Shown one piece after another: positions 43,154 to 51,243 of a stretch of 64,000 nt of DNA. Below the pieces are notes generated by a model. That model was given only the letters and a program-made list of their open reading frames with translations. It searched no databases and had not been told where the DNA came from. The first letter of the stretch is position 1. Each line of letters starts with the position of its first letter. A program made the position numbers and the translations under genes. Origin of the DNA: Spirosoma spitsbergense DSM 19989 (GTDB taxonomy: Bacteria; Bacteroidota; Bacteroidia; Cytophagales; Spirosomataceae); the NCBI RefSeq assembly GCF_000374085.1, contig NZ_KB893511.1:19282-83281 (forward strand). Reading direction: 5' to 3'.

Positions 43154-44599
43154 ATGAAATTATCATTTTTAGGGGCAGCCCGGCAAGTAACAGGTAGTAT
43201 GTACCTGCTGGAGTTGGAGGATGATTACCGCATCCTGATTGACTGTGGTTCTGACATGGAGCGATCCGGTCCACGGGAGGCCGGTTCGAATGGGCAGGCA
43301 ACCCCCGTTGTTACGCACCCCGGCCTGTTTCCCTTCGAAGCTTCGAGTATAAATCTGGTTCTGCTGACACACGCGCACATGGACCATTCGGGAAACTTGC
43401 CAAACCTGTTTCGTGAGGGATACGAAGGGCAGATTTTGTGTACCGAACCTACGTTTGCCTTAGCCAATGTACTGCTTAAAGATGCGGCTTCGCTCAATCA
43501 AAAGCGTATAAATGAGCTGAATGTAAGCAAAAAACAACGCGTTAAAGATCGGCAGGTACAGATGCAGAAGGATCTGTATTTAGACCTGCAGGTTCGGGAA
43601 ACGATGGAAAACGTAGTTCCCATTGGGTTCAACCGGAAGTTCAGAGTAACTGATAACGTAGACGTTACGTTTATGCCTGCTGGTCACCTGCTGGGCGCAG
43701 CACACATTCTGATCAACGTTACGGAAAATGGTGAACGCAAAAGTATTTGTTTTTCGGGCGATATTGGCCGTAAAAACTACCCGCTTCTGGTTGACCCGTC
43801 TACCGTTCCGCCCGTCGATTATCTGGTGTGTGAAAGCACGTATGGCAACCGGCTTCATGAAAATACGATGTCGCCCGAAGATGCGCTGGCTGATATTATT
43901 CAGCAGGCCTGCATTGACATTCCGGGGCGACTTATCATCCCATCCTTCAGCGTTGGCCGAACCCAGGCATTGCTGTACACCCTGAACCGGCTCTATACCG
44001 AACGGGGGTTTCCACCCATCAAGGTTTTTTCGGATAGCCCCATGGGGTACGAAAGTACCAAGGTGTACATGCAGCACATAAAAATGCTGAATGGCGAGGC
44101 TCGCGAATTTTACAAGGAAAATGAATCCCTGTTCGATTTTGAAAACTTTCAGTTTTTGGAATCATCAAAAGCCAGTAAAGCCGTCTCTAACTACGGAGAG
44201 CCATGTATCATTATCTCATCGTCGGGAATGGTGCAGGGTGGCCGGGTTGAGTACCATGTAGCCGAAAATATCAGTAACCCCTACGCCACCATACTCATAA
44301 TCGGCTATTGCGCCGAAGGAACGCTGGGATGGCGGTTGATGAACGGACAATCGACGCTCACGATCAAAGGGAAAGAGCATCAGGTACTGGCCAATGTGAA
44401 GAAAATCGACGTGTTTAGTGGACACGGAGATCGAAACGATCTGATTAATTTTGTACAAATGCAGTCACCCGAAACACTCCGGTCTATTTTTCTCGTCCAC
44501 GGCGAGTATGAGAGCATGGAGTCGTTCAAGATAACCCTGGCCGAAGAAGGGTATCCGCAGGTGATTATCCCGAAAAAAGGCGAGAGCTTTGAATTATAA
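43154..44599 (+). CDS. Metallo-beta-lactamase/beta-CASP RNA-processing nuclease
   Basis: 481 residues. Metallo-beta-lactamase motifs: HAHMDHSGNLP (motif 2), PAGHLLGAAHILI (motif 3), CFSGDIGRKNYPLL (motif 4), with beta-CASP motifs A to C in VCESTYGNRLH, IIPSFSVGRTQALLYTLNRL, IISSSGMVQGGRVEYH and VFSGHGDRNDLINFV. The layout equals the CPSF73/Ysh1-like bacterial group. Family role: Zn-dependent endo- or exonucleolytic cleavage of RNA. Cytoplasmic; no signal. It is followed by a strong palindrome and accA. Confidence 0.93.
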   Translation: MKLSFLGAARQVTGSMYLLELEDDYRILIDCGSDMERSGPREAGSNGQATPVVTHPGLFPFEASSINLVLLTHAHMDHSGNLPNLFREGYEGQILCTEPTFALANVLLKDAASLNQKRINELNVSKKQRVKDRQVQMQKDLYLDLQVRETMENVVPIGFNRKFRVTDNVDVTFMPAGHLLGAAHILINVTENGERKSICFSGDIGRKNYPLLVDPSTVPPVDYLVCESTYGNRLHENTMSPEDALADIIQQACIDIPGRLIIPSFSVGRTQALLYTLNRLYTERGFPPIKVFSDSPMGYESTKVYMQHIKMLNGEAREFYKENESLFDFENFQFLESSKASKAVSNYGEPCIIISSSGMVQGGRVEYHVAENISNPYATILIIGYCAEGTLGWRLMNGQSTLTIKGKEHQVLANVKKIDVFSGHGDRNDLINFVQMQSPETLRSIFLVHGEYESMESFKITLAEEGYPQVIIPKKGESFEL

Positions 44600-44605
44600 G
44601 TAATG

Positions 44606-44702
44606 GGAGTGAGGAGCGAGGAGTGTGGAGCCATCCGGCAGCAAAAATAAATTAACCGTTTTTTTACCGCCGGATGGCTCCTCACTCCCCGCTCCTCACT
44701 CC
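44606..44702. repeat. Strong 34-bp-arm intergenic hairpin (GAGTGAGGAGC words)
   Basis: Arms 44606-44639 and 44669-44702 pair at 32 of 34 positions around a 29-nt A/T-rich loop. The outer part consists of GGAGTGAGGAGC words, the inner part is GGAGCCATCCGGC and its complement. It lies 7 bp after the nuclease stop and 13 bp before the accA start. Confidence 0.9.
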
Positions 44703-44714
44703 TGACTCCTATCT

Positions 44715-45683
44715 ATGAGAACATACCTGGATTTTGAGAAACCGATTGCTGACCTCGAAGCACGGCTGGAAGAGACGAAAAAACTGGCCCAAACCAGTAA
44801 CGTCGATGTGAGCGAAGCGGTTTCTATACTGGAGCAGAGTATCGACAGACTGCGCCGGGAGATTTTTCAGAACCTCACGCGCTGGCAGCGGGTACAGCTT
44901 TCCCGGCACCCCGACCGCCCGTATACCCTCGACTATATTTCGCTCATGTGCAATCAGTTCATCGAATTGCACGGCGACCGAACCGTTCGGGATGATCCAG
45001 CCATGGTGGGCGGCTTCTGCGAACTGGGCCGCACCGGCGAACCGGGTCAGACCGTTATGATCATCGGGCAACAAAAAGGCCGCAACACCAAGCAACGGCA
45101 ATACCGCAACTTCGGAATGCCTAATCCCGAAGGATACCGTAAAGCCCTGCGTTTGATGAAGCTTGCCGAGAAGTTCAACAAGCCCATCATCACCATGATC
45201 GATACACCGGGCGCGTATCCGGGTCTGGAAGCGGAGGAGCGCGGTCAGGGGGAAGCCATCGCCCGGAATCTGAAAGAAATGTTTATGCTGACGGTGCCGG
45301 TCATCTGCATTATCATTGGGGAAGGTGCATCCGGCGGAGCACTGGGCGTAGCCATCGGTGACCGGGTCATGATGCTGGAAAATACCTGGTATTCGGTGAT
45401 TTCGCCCGAAAACTGCTCTACGATCCTCTGGCGAAGCTGGGATTTTAAGGAGCAGGCCGCCGAGGCCATGAAACTAACGGCCCGCGATATGAAAGCCAAT
45501 AAATTGATTGATGATATAATAGTAGAACCAATTGGCGGAGCGCACAATGATCATCAGGAAATGGCCAATCATTTAAAAGAGGTTATTCTGAACACGCTGG
45601 CTGAACTCAATGCGCTCGACCCACAGGAACGTATCAATCAGCGTATTGAGAAATTCTGCGACATGGGCGTCGTGATGGAATAA
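44715..45683 (+). CDS. accA: Acetyl-CoA carboxylase carboxyltransferase subunit alpha
   Basis: 322 residues, standard length. N-terminal helical part ([20 protein letters not shown]), then [20 protein letters not shown], the CoA-binding crotonase-like core ([60 protein letters not shown]) and [17 protein letters not shown]. Role: transfers CO2 from biotin to acetyl-CoA, first step of fatty-acid synthesis; partner AccD is not in the window. Strong terminator follows at 45706-45738. Confidence 0.98.
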   Translation: MRTYLDFEKPIADLEARLEETKKLAQTSNVDVSEAVSILEQSIDRLRREIFQNLTRWQRVQLSRHPDRPYTLDYISLMCNQFIELHGDRTVRDDPAMVGGFCELGRTGEPGQTVMIIGQQKGRNTKQRQYRNFGMPNPEGYRKALRLMKLAEKFNKPIITMIDTPGAYPGLEAEERGQGEAIARNLKEMFMLTVPVICIIIGEGASGGALGVAIGDRVMMLENTWYSVISPENCSTILWRSWDFKEQAAEAMKLTARDMKANKLIDDIIVEPIGGAHNDHQEMANHLKEVILNTLAELNALDPQERINQRIEKFCDMGVVME

Positions 45684-45705
45684 GTGTACCTACTAAACGG
45701 TGTAG

Positions 45706-45738
45706 AAAAAGCCGCTGGGATTATCCCAGCGGCTTTTT
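45706..45738 (+). terminator. Rho-independent terminator of accA
   Basis: Perfect 15-bp arms AAAAAGCCGCTGGGA and TCCCAGCGGCTTTTT around TTA, then more T. The symmetric A and T runs allow action in both directions. Confidence 0.95.
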
Positions 45739-45830
45739 TCTGTTCGAAAGGTGCAAGGTTAAAAAAAAGGCAGCATTTTGTAATGTTTTGCAGGTATCAG
45801 CGACTAACAGGTTATAAACCAGTTAAAACC

Positions 45831-46106
45831 ATGCACATTACCAATCAACCAGCTAACACAAAGACACGATCTATAGTCATAAATCGCGTCCTGTACGGAG
45901 CCTTTGTTCTGTTATGTCTTTATTATTTCCTGACCGGCTCCTATGAAGATGCGGCCGTCAACCTGGGGATCGGATTGATTTTTGATCCGTTCGACCAGAC
46001 CGTTCGCTGGAACGACCGACTACGCTGGCAACGGGCCTGGCTCATTGTCCACCTGTTTGTCATGTTGGGGATCATTTTGCTTTACTGGGATACCTTCGGA
46101 TCCTGA
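45831..46106 (+). CDS. Small two-helix membrane protein
   Basis: 91 residues from the ATG at 45831; the frame is open further upstream but would run through the accA terminator. Two membrane helices (VINRVLYGAFVLLCLYYFLT and AWLIVHLFVMLGIILLYWDT) flank a short loop (FDPFDQTVRWNDRLRWQR). No known family recognised; similar small proteins are found in Bacteroidota. The stop codon overlaps the start of the M50 peptidase gene (TGATG), so the two are coupled. Confidence 0.75.
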   Translation: MHITNQPANTKTRSIVINRVLYGAFVLLCLYYFLTGSYEDAAVNLGIGLIFDPFDQTVRWNDRLRWQRAWLIVHLFVMLGIILLYWDTFGS

Positions 46107-47260
46107 TGGCTATGAAAAAGAAGGATATACCCAACATGCTGATTGCTGCGCTGACAGGGGCTGTTCTTAGCTACGGTGCTATTCGGCTCATGGAATATGC
46201 CTTTCCGGTTGCCGTACTGAAAAATATGCTTCGGTCGGCTACTGGCTGGGAAGATGCGGCCAAGTTGAGCAGTGTGCTGGTGGCCATGTGGGCCGCCCTG
46301 CTGGTGCATGAACTGGGCCACCTCCTCACGGGCCTGGCCCTTTCCTTCCGCTTTAGTATACTGGTAGTGGGACCATTGGGTATTCGCCGGAACCCGGATA
46401 CCGACCGGGTAGAGTGGTACCTCAACCGGGATGCCAGACTCTACGGGGGAATTGCCGGAACCGTACCCCTCGATATAGGGCCTCATCTCCGGTCGAACTT
46501 TGCGGCCATCGTGGCGGCCGGACCCGCTGTTAGTCTACTTTCCGGTGTTCTGGCAATTTGGCTGAGCTACACCACTGCATTTTCCCTCACGACCGACTCG
46601 TCGGCACTGGCACGGTTTCTCGTTTGTTTCACGTTAGTTTTTGGAATCTTTTCGGGGATGCTTTTTCTGGCAACAACCGTCCCGGGTCGAACTGGCCCTT
46701 TTTTTACCGATCGTGCCCGTTTTTTTCGGCTGATTGGCGGAGGGCACCCGGCCGATGTAGAACAGGCAACGCTCGAACTGCTGGTCCATAGTCAGTCAGG
46801 ACAAACGTATGCAACCATCAACCCGGACCAGATTGCGTTGCTGCTCAACGAACCGGAATCATCCATCCGTTTATTTGCCCATATAATGGCTTATTATCGC
46901 CATCTGGACCGGCAGGAAACGACGGCGGCCTTTGATCACCTGAAACAGGCAGAAGCCCTGCTCGATGATCAGCCCGATGTGATGAAAATAGAGATCTGGA
47001 AAGAACTGGCCTTTGCCTACGCCTACGTTGAGCTGGATGTGAAGCAGGCGCTAGCCAACTGGTCTAAAATTAAACCGTCGCCCGATGAATTTCCATCGGC
47101 TTATGGGTATCTTTTCTGGGCGGCTCTTTCCCGCGCGCAGGGCGAACCCGCTGAGCAGATCAACGACTGGGTAAGCAAAGGGTTGACGGCACTGCCGGCT
47201 ACACTAACCCGCAGCGAAGATCGGTTACGGCATCAATTATTGACGAGTATCAGTATGTAG
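46106..47260 (+). CDS. M50-like membrane metalloprotease
   Basis: 384 residues (an ATG two codons in, at 46112, is the alternative start). Membrane helix near the start, then ALLVHELGHLLTGLALSF with the zinc motif HELGH, several further helices, and a later TTVPGRTGPFFTDRARFF in the place of the third zinc ligand motif. There is no PDZ domain. The C-terminal third is soluble and helical (ETTAAFDHLKQAEALLDDQP; ALANWSKIKPSPDEFPSAYG), TPR-like. Role: probable intramembrane or membrane-associated proteolysis; substrate unknown. It is coupled to the small membrane protein and lies just upstream of an ECF sigma gene. Confidence 0.8.
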   Translation: MAMKKKDIPNMLIAALTGAVLSYGAIRLMEYAFPVAVLKNMLRSATGWEDAAKLSSVLVAMWAALLVHELGHLLTGLALSFRFSILVVGPLGIRRNPDTDRVEWYLNRDARLYGGIAGTVPLDIGPHLRSNFAAIVAAGPAVSLLSGVLAIWLSYTTAFSLTTDSSALARFLVCFTLVFGIFSGMLFLATTVPGRTGPFFTDRARFFRLIGGGHPADVEQATLELLVHSQSGQTYATINPDQIALLLNEPESSIRLFAHIMAYYRHLDRQETTAAFDHLKQAEALLDDQPDVMKIEIWKELAFAYAYVELDVKQALANWSKIKPSPDEFPSAYGYLFWAALSRAQGEPAEQINDWVSKGLTALPATLTRSEDRLRHQLLTSISM

Positions 47261-47303
47261 AAAAAAGAGTAGTTTAGTTGATATTATCCTTCGCTACCTC
47301 TAT

Positions 47304-47789
47304 ATGTTGTCAGAGCACGAATTTGTCCGACAAATTCGCCAGCATCAGAAAATCATTCATAAAGTTTGTCACCTCTACGTCGACAAACCGGAGGATCGTG
47401 AGGACTTATTTCAGGAAATTTTGCTGAACGCCTGGAAAGCGAACCGTACGTTTCGGCAGGAGGCTGCGTTTTCAACCTGGCTGTATCAGATCGGGCTGAA
47501 TACCGCCATTTCCTATTTTCGTCAGGTAAAGCGAAAACCAGTTCAACACGAACTGGATGAGGCACTGCAACTGCCCGACCTGAGCGACGACGCTACTGAA
47601 AAGCAGTTTGCCGCGCTCTACAAAGCCATTGGGCAGTTGAACAAAATTGATAAAGCGGTAGTCATGCTCTATCTCGACGAGTATGATTATGCGGCCATTG
47701 GCCAGTTCCTGGGCATTACGCCCAATTATGTGGCGGTAAAAATGAATCGCATCAGGCAACAGCTCAAGCAAACCGTACAACCGGACTAA
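47304..47789 (+). CDS. RNA polymerase sigma factor, ECF type
   Basis: 161 residues. Region 2: EDREDLFQEILLNAWKANRT and FSTWLYQIGLNTAISYFRQV; region 4: LNKIDKAVVMLYLDEYDYAA then IGQFLGITPNYVAVKMNRIR. Length and the missing region 3 mark an ECF factor. The gene is 3 bp upstream of a membrane-protein gene that may encode its regulator. Directs transcription of an unknown regulon. Confidence 0.93.
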   Translation: MLSEHEFVRQIRQHQKIIHKVCHLYVDKPEDREDLFQEILLNAWKANRTFRQEAAFSTWLYQIGLNTAISYFRQVKRKPVQHELDEALQLPDLSDDATEKQFAALYKAIGQLNKIDKAVVMLYLDEYDYAAIGQFLGITPNYVAVKMNRIRQQLKQTVQPD

Positions 47790-47792
47790 GAA

Positions 47793-48425
47793 ATGGAACT
47801 GGATGATTTTAAACTAGCCTACCAGACTCATTTCGAGCAGGTTCCTGATAAGTCCGGGGCCGATCTGGACGGGATGCTTCAGCAACGATCGCACACGGCC
47901 ATCGAGCGTATTATGCGTAATCTGTTGTGGGAAGTGGGTGCGTCCCTGGTTATCCTGGTGGTGCTTTCCCTGATTATGGCAACCTGGTCGTCAACGATCT
48001 TTCGATGGGTAGGGGCGGGTCTGGTGCTCATCAGCATCATTCAGGTAGTGCTGTTTACGGGGCAGTATCGCCAGCTGAAGGCCCGCCTGAATCAGGCAAC
48101 GGGATCGGTGCATCACCATCTACAGGAAATGGTGGCTATTATCAGCCGGTTCGTACGTATCTACTACCGCTATTGCATGAGTTCCATTCCGTTGGGTGCG
48201 CTGCTGGGAGGCTATATCGGTGCTACTGCCGATACCAGCGATCCGGCCTTTGCTGCCCTTCCGGAAAAGCCGACAATGGTCTTTATGGTGCTTTCACTGG
48301 TGTTGGCCGTTGCTGCCGTAATCGGGACCTATTTTATGCTCAAATGGTATATTCATCGCCTGTATGGTCGGTACCTGAACGAACTTAATCAGTGTTTGAT
48401 CGACCTGGGTGAGGTATCCAGTTAG
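47793..48425 (+). CDS. Four-helix membrane protein downstream of the ECF sigma factor (candidate anti-sigma factor)
   Basis: 210 residues. A soluble, acidic N-terminus of about 45 residues (ELDDFKLAYQTHFEQVPDKS) is followed by two close membrane helices (about 50-90), a loop with KARLNQATGSVHHHLQEMVA, and two more helices (about 130-190; SIPLGALLGGYIGATAD, VLSLVLAVAAVIGTYFML). No zinc-binding anti-sigma motif is seen. The 3-bp spacing from the sigma gene suggests a functional pair; anti-sigma action is inferred from context only. Confidence 0.8.
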   Translation: MELDDFKLAYQTHFEQVPDKSGADLDGMLQQRSHTAIERIMRNLLWEVGASLVILVVLSLIMATWSSTIFRWVGAGLVLISIIQVVLFTGQYRQLKARLNQATGSVHHHLQEMVAIISRFVRIYYRYCMSSIPLGALLGGYIGATADTSDPAFAALPEKPTMVFMVLSLVLAVAAVIGTYFMLKWYIHRLYGRYLNELNQCLIDLGEVSS

Positions 48426-48459
48426 CTGATTTAAAAACTTTGTCCCTCGTTTATCGCTG

Positions 48460-48487
48460 TTTGTGAGCAAATCAAGCGTTATCTTTG
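48460..48487 (+). promoter_or_regulatory. Promoter of the HAD-family gene
   Basis: TTTG (48460-48463), 16 nt, TATCTTTG (48480-48487). The -7 element is a full consensus match; the spacing is slightly short. Start codon 37 bp downstream. Confidence 0.55.
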
Positions 48488-48524
48488 GCCACCGGTTTAT
48501 TTTCTAAGCGACTACCGGATGTGA

Positions 48525-49181
48525 ATGGACTCCGCCAACCATACGCCAATTCTCAAAAACCTTATTTTTGATCTCGGTGATGTGATCATCCCGATTGATC
48601 TGACTGCCCCCGCCCGGAATTTCGCGATGCTGGCCAATATGCCCGAAGAGGATGTGCGCGCCATCTGGAAACAGCATGATATCTGGAATCGGTACGAAAC
48701 GGGCCTGGTCGACGATGAAGCCTTCCGGGATCACGTTCGACAGTTGCTTGGTAACCGCAGCGACGGATCGTCTGCGTGGGCCGATGAGGTGATCGACACG
48801 GCCTGGAACAGCGTACTGCTCGATTTGCCCATCGAACGCGTTGAGCGTATCAAAGAACTGGCACCCAACTACCGGCTGTTTCTGCTGAGCAATACCAGTC
48901 CTATTCATATTCGGCAGGTAAACCAACTGCTGACCAATCTGAACCAGCCGACGCTGGAAGAGCTGTTCGAGCGGGTCTTCTATTCGTACGACGTTCTCAT
49001 GGCGAAACCATCGTCCGCCATTTATGAGCACGTTCTGGCCGAAGCAGGTCTGCTAGCGGAAGAAACTGCCTTTTTCGACGACAATGCGGCAAACATACAT
49101 GCGGCTGCCGGGTTAGGTATTCAGGCCGTACATGTACAGCCACCCAAAACGATACTCGATTACCTGAAGAGTTATAAATGA
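48525..49181 (+). CDS. HAD-superfamily hydrolase (subfamily IA)
   Basis: 218 residues. HAD motif I NLIFDLGDVIIPIDL (nucleophile Asp), motif II FLLSNTSPIHI, Lys in VLMAKPSSAIYEHV (motif III), motif IV ETAFFDDNAANIHAAAGLG. The helical cap follows motif I. Family role: phosphatase or dehalogenase acting on small molecules; similar proteins include YihX-type sugar phosphatases. Substrate unknown. Separate promoter; upstream sigma/anti-sigma pair. Confidence 0.92.
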   Translation: MDSANHTPILKNLIFDLGDVIIPIDLTAPARNFAMLANMPEEDVRAIWKQHDIWNRYETGLVDDEAFRDHVRQLLGNRSDGSSAWADEVIDTAWNSVLLDLPIERVERIKELAPNYRLFLLSNTSPIHIRQVNQLLTNLNQPTLEELFERVFYSYDVLMAKPSSAIYEHVLAEAGLLAEETAFFDDNAANIHAAAGLGIQAVHVQPPKTILDYLKSYK

Positions 49182-49242
49182 TGCATGATGAAATGTAAAT
49201 GATGGATGAGTGTCAATTCATCGTTTGTAATTCATCATGCAT
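49181..49242. repeat. Intergenic word-type palindrome (ATGATG words)
   Basis: Left ATGCATGATGAAATG with ATGATGGATGA; right TCAATTCATCG with AATTCATCATGCAT. Arms pair imperfectly over about 29 bp. Starts in the stop codon of the HAD gene and ends 10 bp before the next start. Confidence 0.7.
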
Positions 49243-49251
49243 AATTCAATT

Positions 49252-50400
49252 ATGGACCAACGTGTTAAATCGTACCTCCTGCACGGAGGTCTTTTTTTAA
49301 TTACCCTCGTTACTACCACACTGGCGGGGGCTGAGTGGATGTACGGGCGGTTGTTTATCCCGTTTGAGGGGACACAGCCGCTTGGATGGACCGAGTTTTT
49401 GGCGGGGTTTCAGTTTTCCGTGCCGTTCCTAGCTATCCTGACCGTCCATGAGTTTGGACACTATTTTACGGCAAAAGCCAACCGGGTAAAGGTAACACTA
49501 CCCTATTACATCCCTATCTGGTTTGGTATTGGACAGAGCATTGGTACGCTGGGGGCGTTTATCCGCATCAAGGATTATATCAATAGCCGCCGGAAATACT
49601 TCGATATTGGTATTGCCGGGCCCCTGGCCGGGTTTGTGCTGGCGCTGGTCGTGCTTTGGTACGCATTCTCTCACCTGCCCCCACCAGAGTATATTTTTAC
49701 CATTCATCCCGAATACCAGAAATGGGGATTGGATTACGGGAAGTATGCGTATCAGCACATGCCCGAAGGGGGATTGGCACTGGGTGATAACCTCCTGTTC
49801 AACTTCTTTAAAACTTATGTGGCTGATCCCACCCGGTTACCCCACCCGTATGAGATGACCCATTACCCTTTCGTACTGGCGGGATACCTGTCCCTGTTTT
49901 TTACGTCGCTTAATCTGATTCCTGTTGGTCAACTCGACGGGGGCCACATACTGTATGCCCTCATTGGCCGCAAACGATTTCAGGTGGTGGCTCCCGCGTT
50001 GTTTACGGCTTTTGCCTTTTTTGCCGGGTTAGGGATTTACAAACCAGCCGATTTTGCGGTACCGACTAACGAAGAATTCTTCTCTGAACTAGGTAATTTT
50101 ACCCTTTATGTGGGTTTCCTGTTTCTGGCCTTTTCGCGCATCAGCGAAAACCGGATGACATCGCTACTTGTTACCCTCAGCGTAGTGGCTACCCAACTGG
50201 TAGTAGCCTGGGTTAACCCTGACGTGGAGGGATACTCTGGCTTTCTGGTTTTCGCTTTCATACTAGGGCGTTTTCTGGGTATCTACCACCCGGAAACGGA
50301 ACTGGAGGAGCCACTCGATCTCAAACGGCAGGTGATGGGCTGGCTCGCTTTGCTAATCTTTGTCCTTTGCTTTAGCCCCCGCCCTTTTATCATTTCATAG
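49252..50400 (+). CDS. Site-2 protease-like membrane metalloprotease (M50)
   Basis: 382 residues from the ATG at 49252 (an ATG five codons earlier lies inside the palindrome). Zinc motif AILTVHEFGHYFTAKANRVK, second motif LNLIPVGQLDGGHILYALIG, with about six to eight helices. The signatures HExxH and LDGG place it in the S2P/RseP-type M50B group. Family role: regulated intramembrane proteolysis or membrane-protein turnover. This one lacks an obvious PDZ domain. Second M50 enzyme within 3 kb. Confidence 0.9.
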   Translation: MDQRVKSYLLHGGLFLITLVTTTLAGAEWMYGRLFIPFEGTQPLGWTEFLAGFQFSVPFLAILTVHEFGHYFTAKANRVKVTLPYYIPIWFGIGQSIGTLGAFIRIKDYINSRRKYFDIGIAGPLAGFVLALVVLWYAFSHLPPPEYIFTIHPEYQKWGLDYGKYAYQHMPEGGLALGDNLLFNFFKTYVADPTRLPHPYEMTHYPFVLAGYLSLFFTSLNLIPVGQLDGGHILYALIGRKRFQVVAPALFTAFAFFAGLGIYKPADFAVPTNEEFFSELGNFTLYVGFLFLAFSRISENRMTSLLVTLSVVATQLVVAWVNPDVEGYSGFLVFAFILGRFLGIYHPETELEEPLDLKRQVMGWLALLIFVLCFSPRPFIIS

Positions 50401-50410
50401 CCTGAACGGA

Positions 50411-51028
50411 TCAGGCGGGGAGTTTTAATCGCTCACTCAGGGCAAACACCTCTTTCAGGCATTTGGCAGTCAGTACGGCGTCTTCCAACGCGTTGTGAAA
50501 GCCATCTTCGCGGGCAAAACCGAAGTAGCTGGCAATGGCGGTCAGGCTTAACCGGTCCGGTACTTTCTGGCCGTTGGCTTTCAGCACCCGGAAGCTGAAA
50601 TAGCCCAGCGTATGCAAATCGAGCAATACGCGGGAGTAAGGCCATTTCAGCTTCTCGTATCGGTACGCTTCTTTCAGAAAATTGATATCGTTGATAACGC
50701 TCTGCCCGCAGATGATGACATCGCGCAGGAATGGAGTTCGGTCCAGTTGCCCTTTCGGAACGCGCAGACCCAGGGTAGTACAGATCCATTCTTCCAGTTC
50801 GGGCAATACATCATAGATCATGGGCGCATCCTCCAGCTCGGCCAGGGAGAGGTTATGGATTTTTTCGGATGATGAGGAAAACGCTTCTTTATTTTCTGGA
50901 TATACATTAGTAAGGTATTGACCCTTCTCGACCCAGTTATCGTCGAAGAGCACGGCACCAATCTGGATGATTTCATTGTAGTCCGGCTCCGGGCCGGTCA
51001 TTTCGAGGTCAAGGACTAAAAAAGGCAT
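50411..51028 (-). CDS. DEDD-family 3'-5' exonuclease
   Basis: 205 residues from the ATG at 51028; an earlier in-frame start lies before a strong terminator and has no family support. Exo I MPFLVLDLEMTGPEPDYNEI (Asp, Glu), Exo II ICGQSVINDINFLKEAYRYE (Asp), Exo III FHNALEDAVLTAKCLKEVF (His/Asp). Single domain of RNase T/polymerase III epsilon type. Reaction: removal of 3' nucleotides from DNA or RNA; which of them is unknown. Convergent with the site-2 protease gene. Confidence 0.9.
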   Translation of the reverse strand: MPFLVLDLEMTGPEPDYNEIIQIGAVLFDDNWVEKGQYLTNVYPENKEAFSSSSEKIHNLSLAELEDAPMIYDVLPELEEWICTTLGLRVPKGQLDRTPFLRDVIICGQSVINDINFLKEAYRYEKLKWPYSRVLLDLHTLGYFSFRVLKANGQKVPDRLSLTAIASYFGFAREDGFHNALEDAVLTAKCLKEVFALSERLKLPA

Positions 51029-51164
51029 GGTAATAGCTATTTGCGATAACTTGACAATAGATGACGAATTCGTTTTTGGAAATAAAACTGAAAAATAATC
51101 AAGCAGTTTTTCAACCGGGCAACTAAAAGGGACACTTCTGGGTCTTACTATCATACCTGCTTGC

Positions 51165-51196
51165 AAAGCTCCGACAACCCAACTGTCGGAGCTTTT
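51165..51196. terminator. Bidirectional hairpin terminator
   Basis: Arms AAAGCTCCGACA and TGTCGGAGCTTTT around a 7-nt loop, with T-runs on the plus side and shorter ones on the minus side. It separates the S9 peptidase gene from the exonuclease gene downstream on the minus strand. Confidence 0.85.
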
Positions 51197-51243
51197 TGCT
51201 TAATGACGTTACCAGATCGCAGAATTTGGCAGGAAGATGGGAT

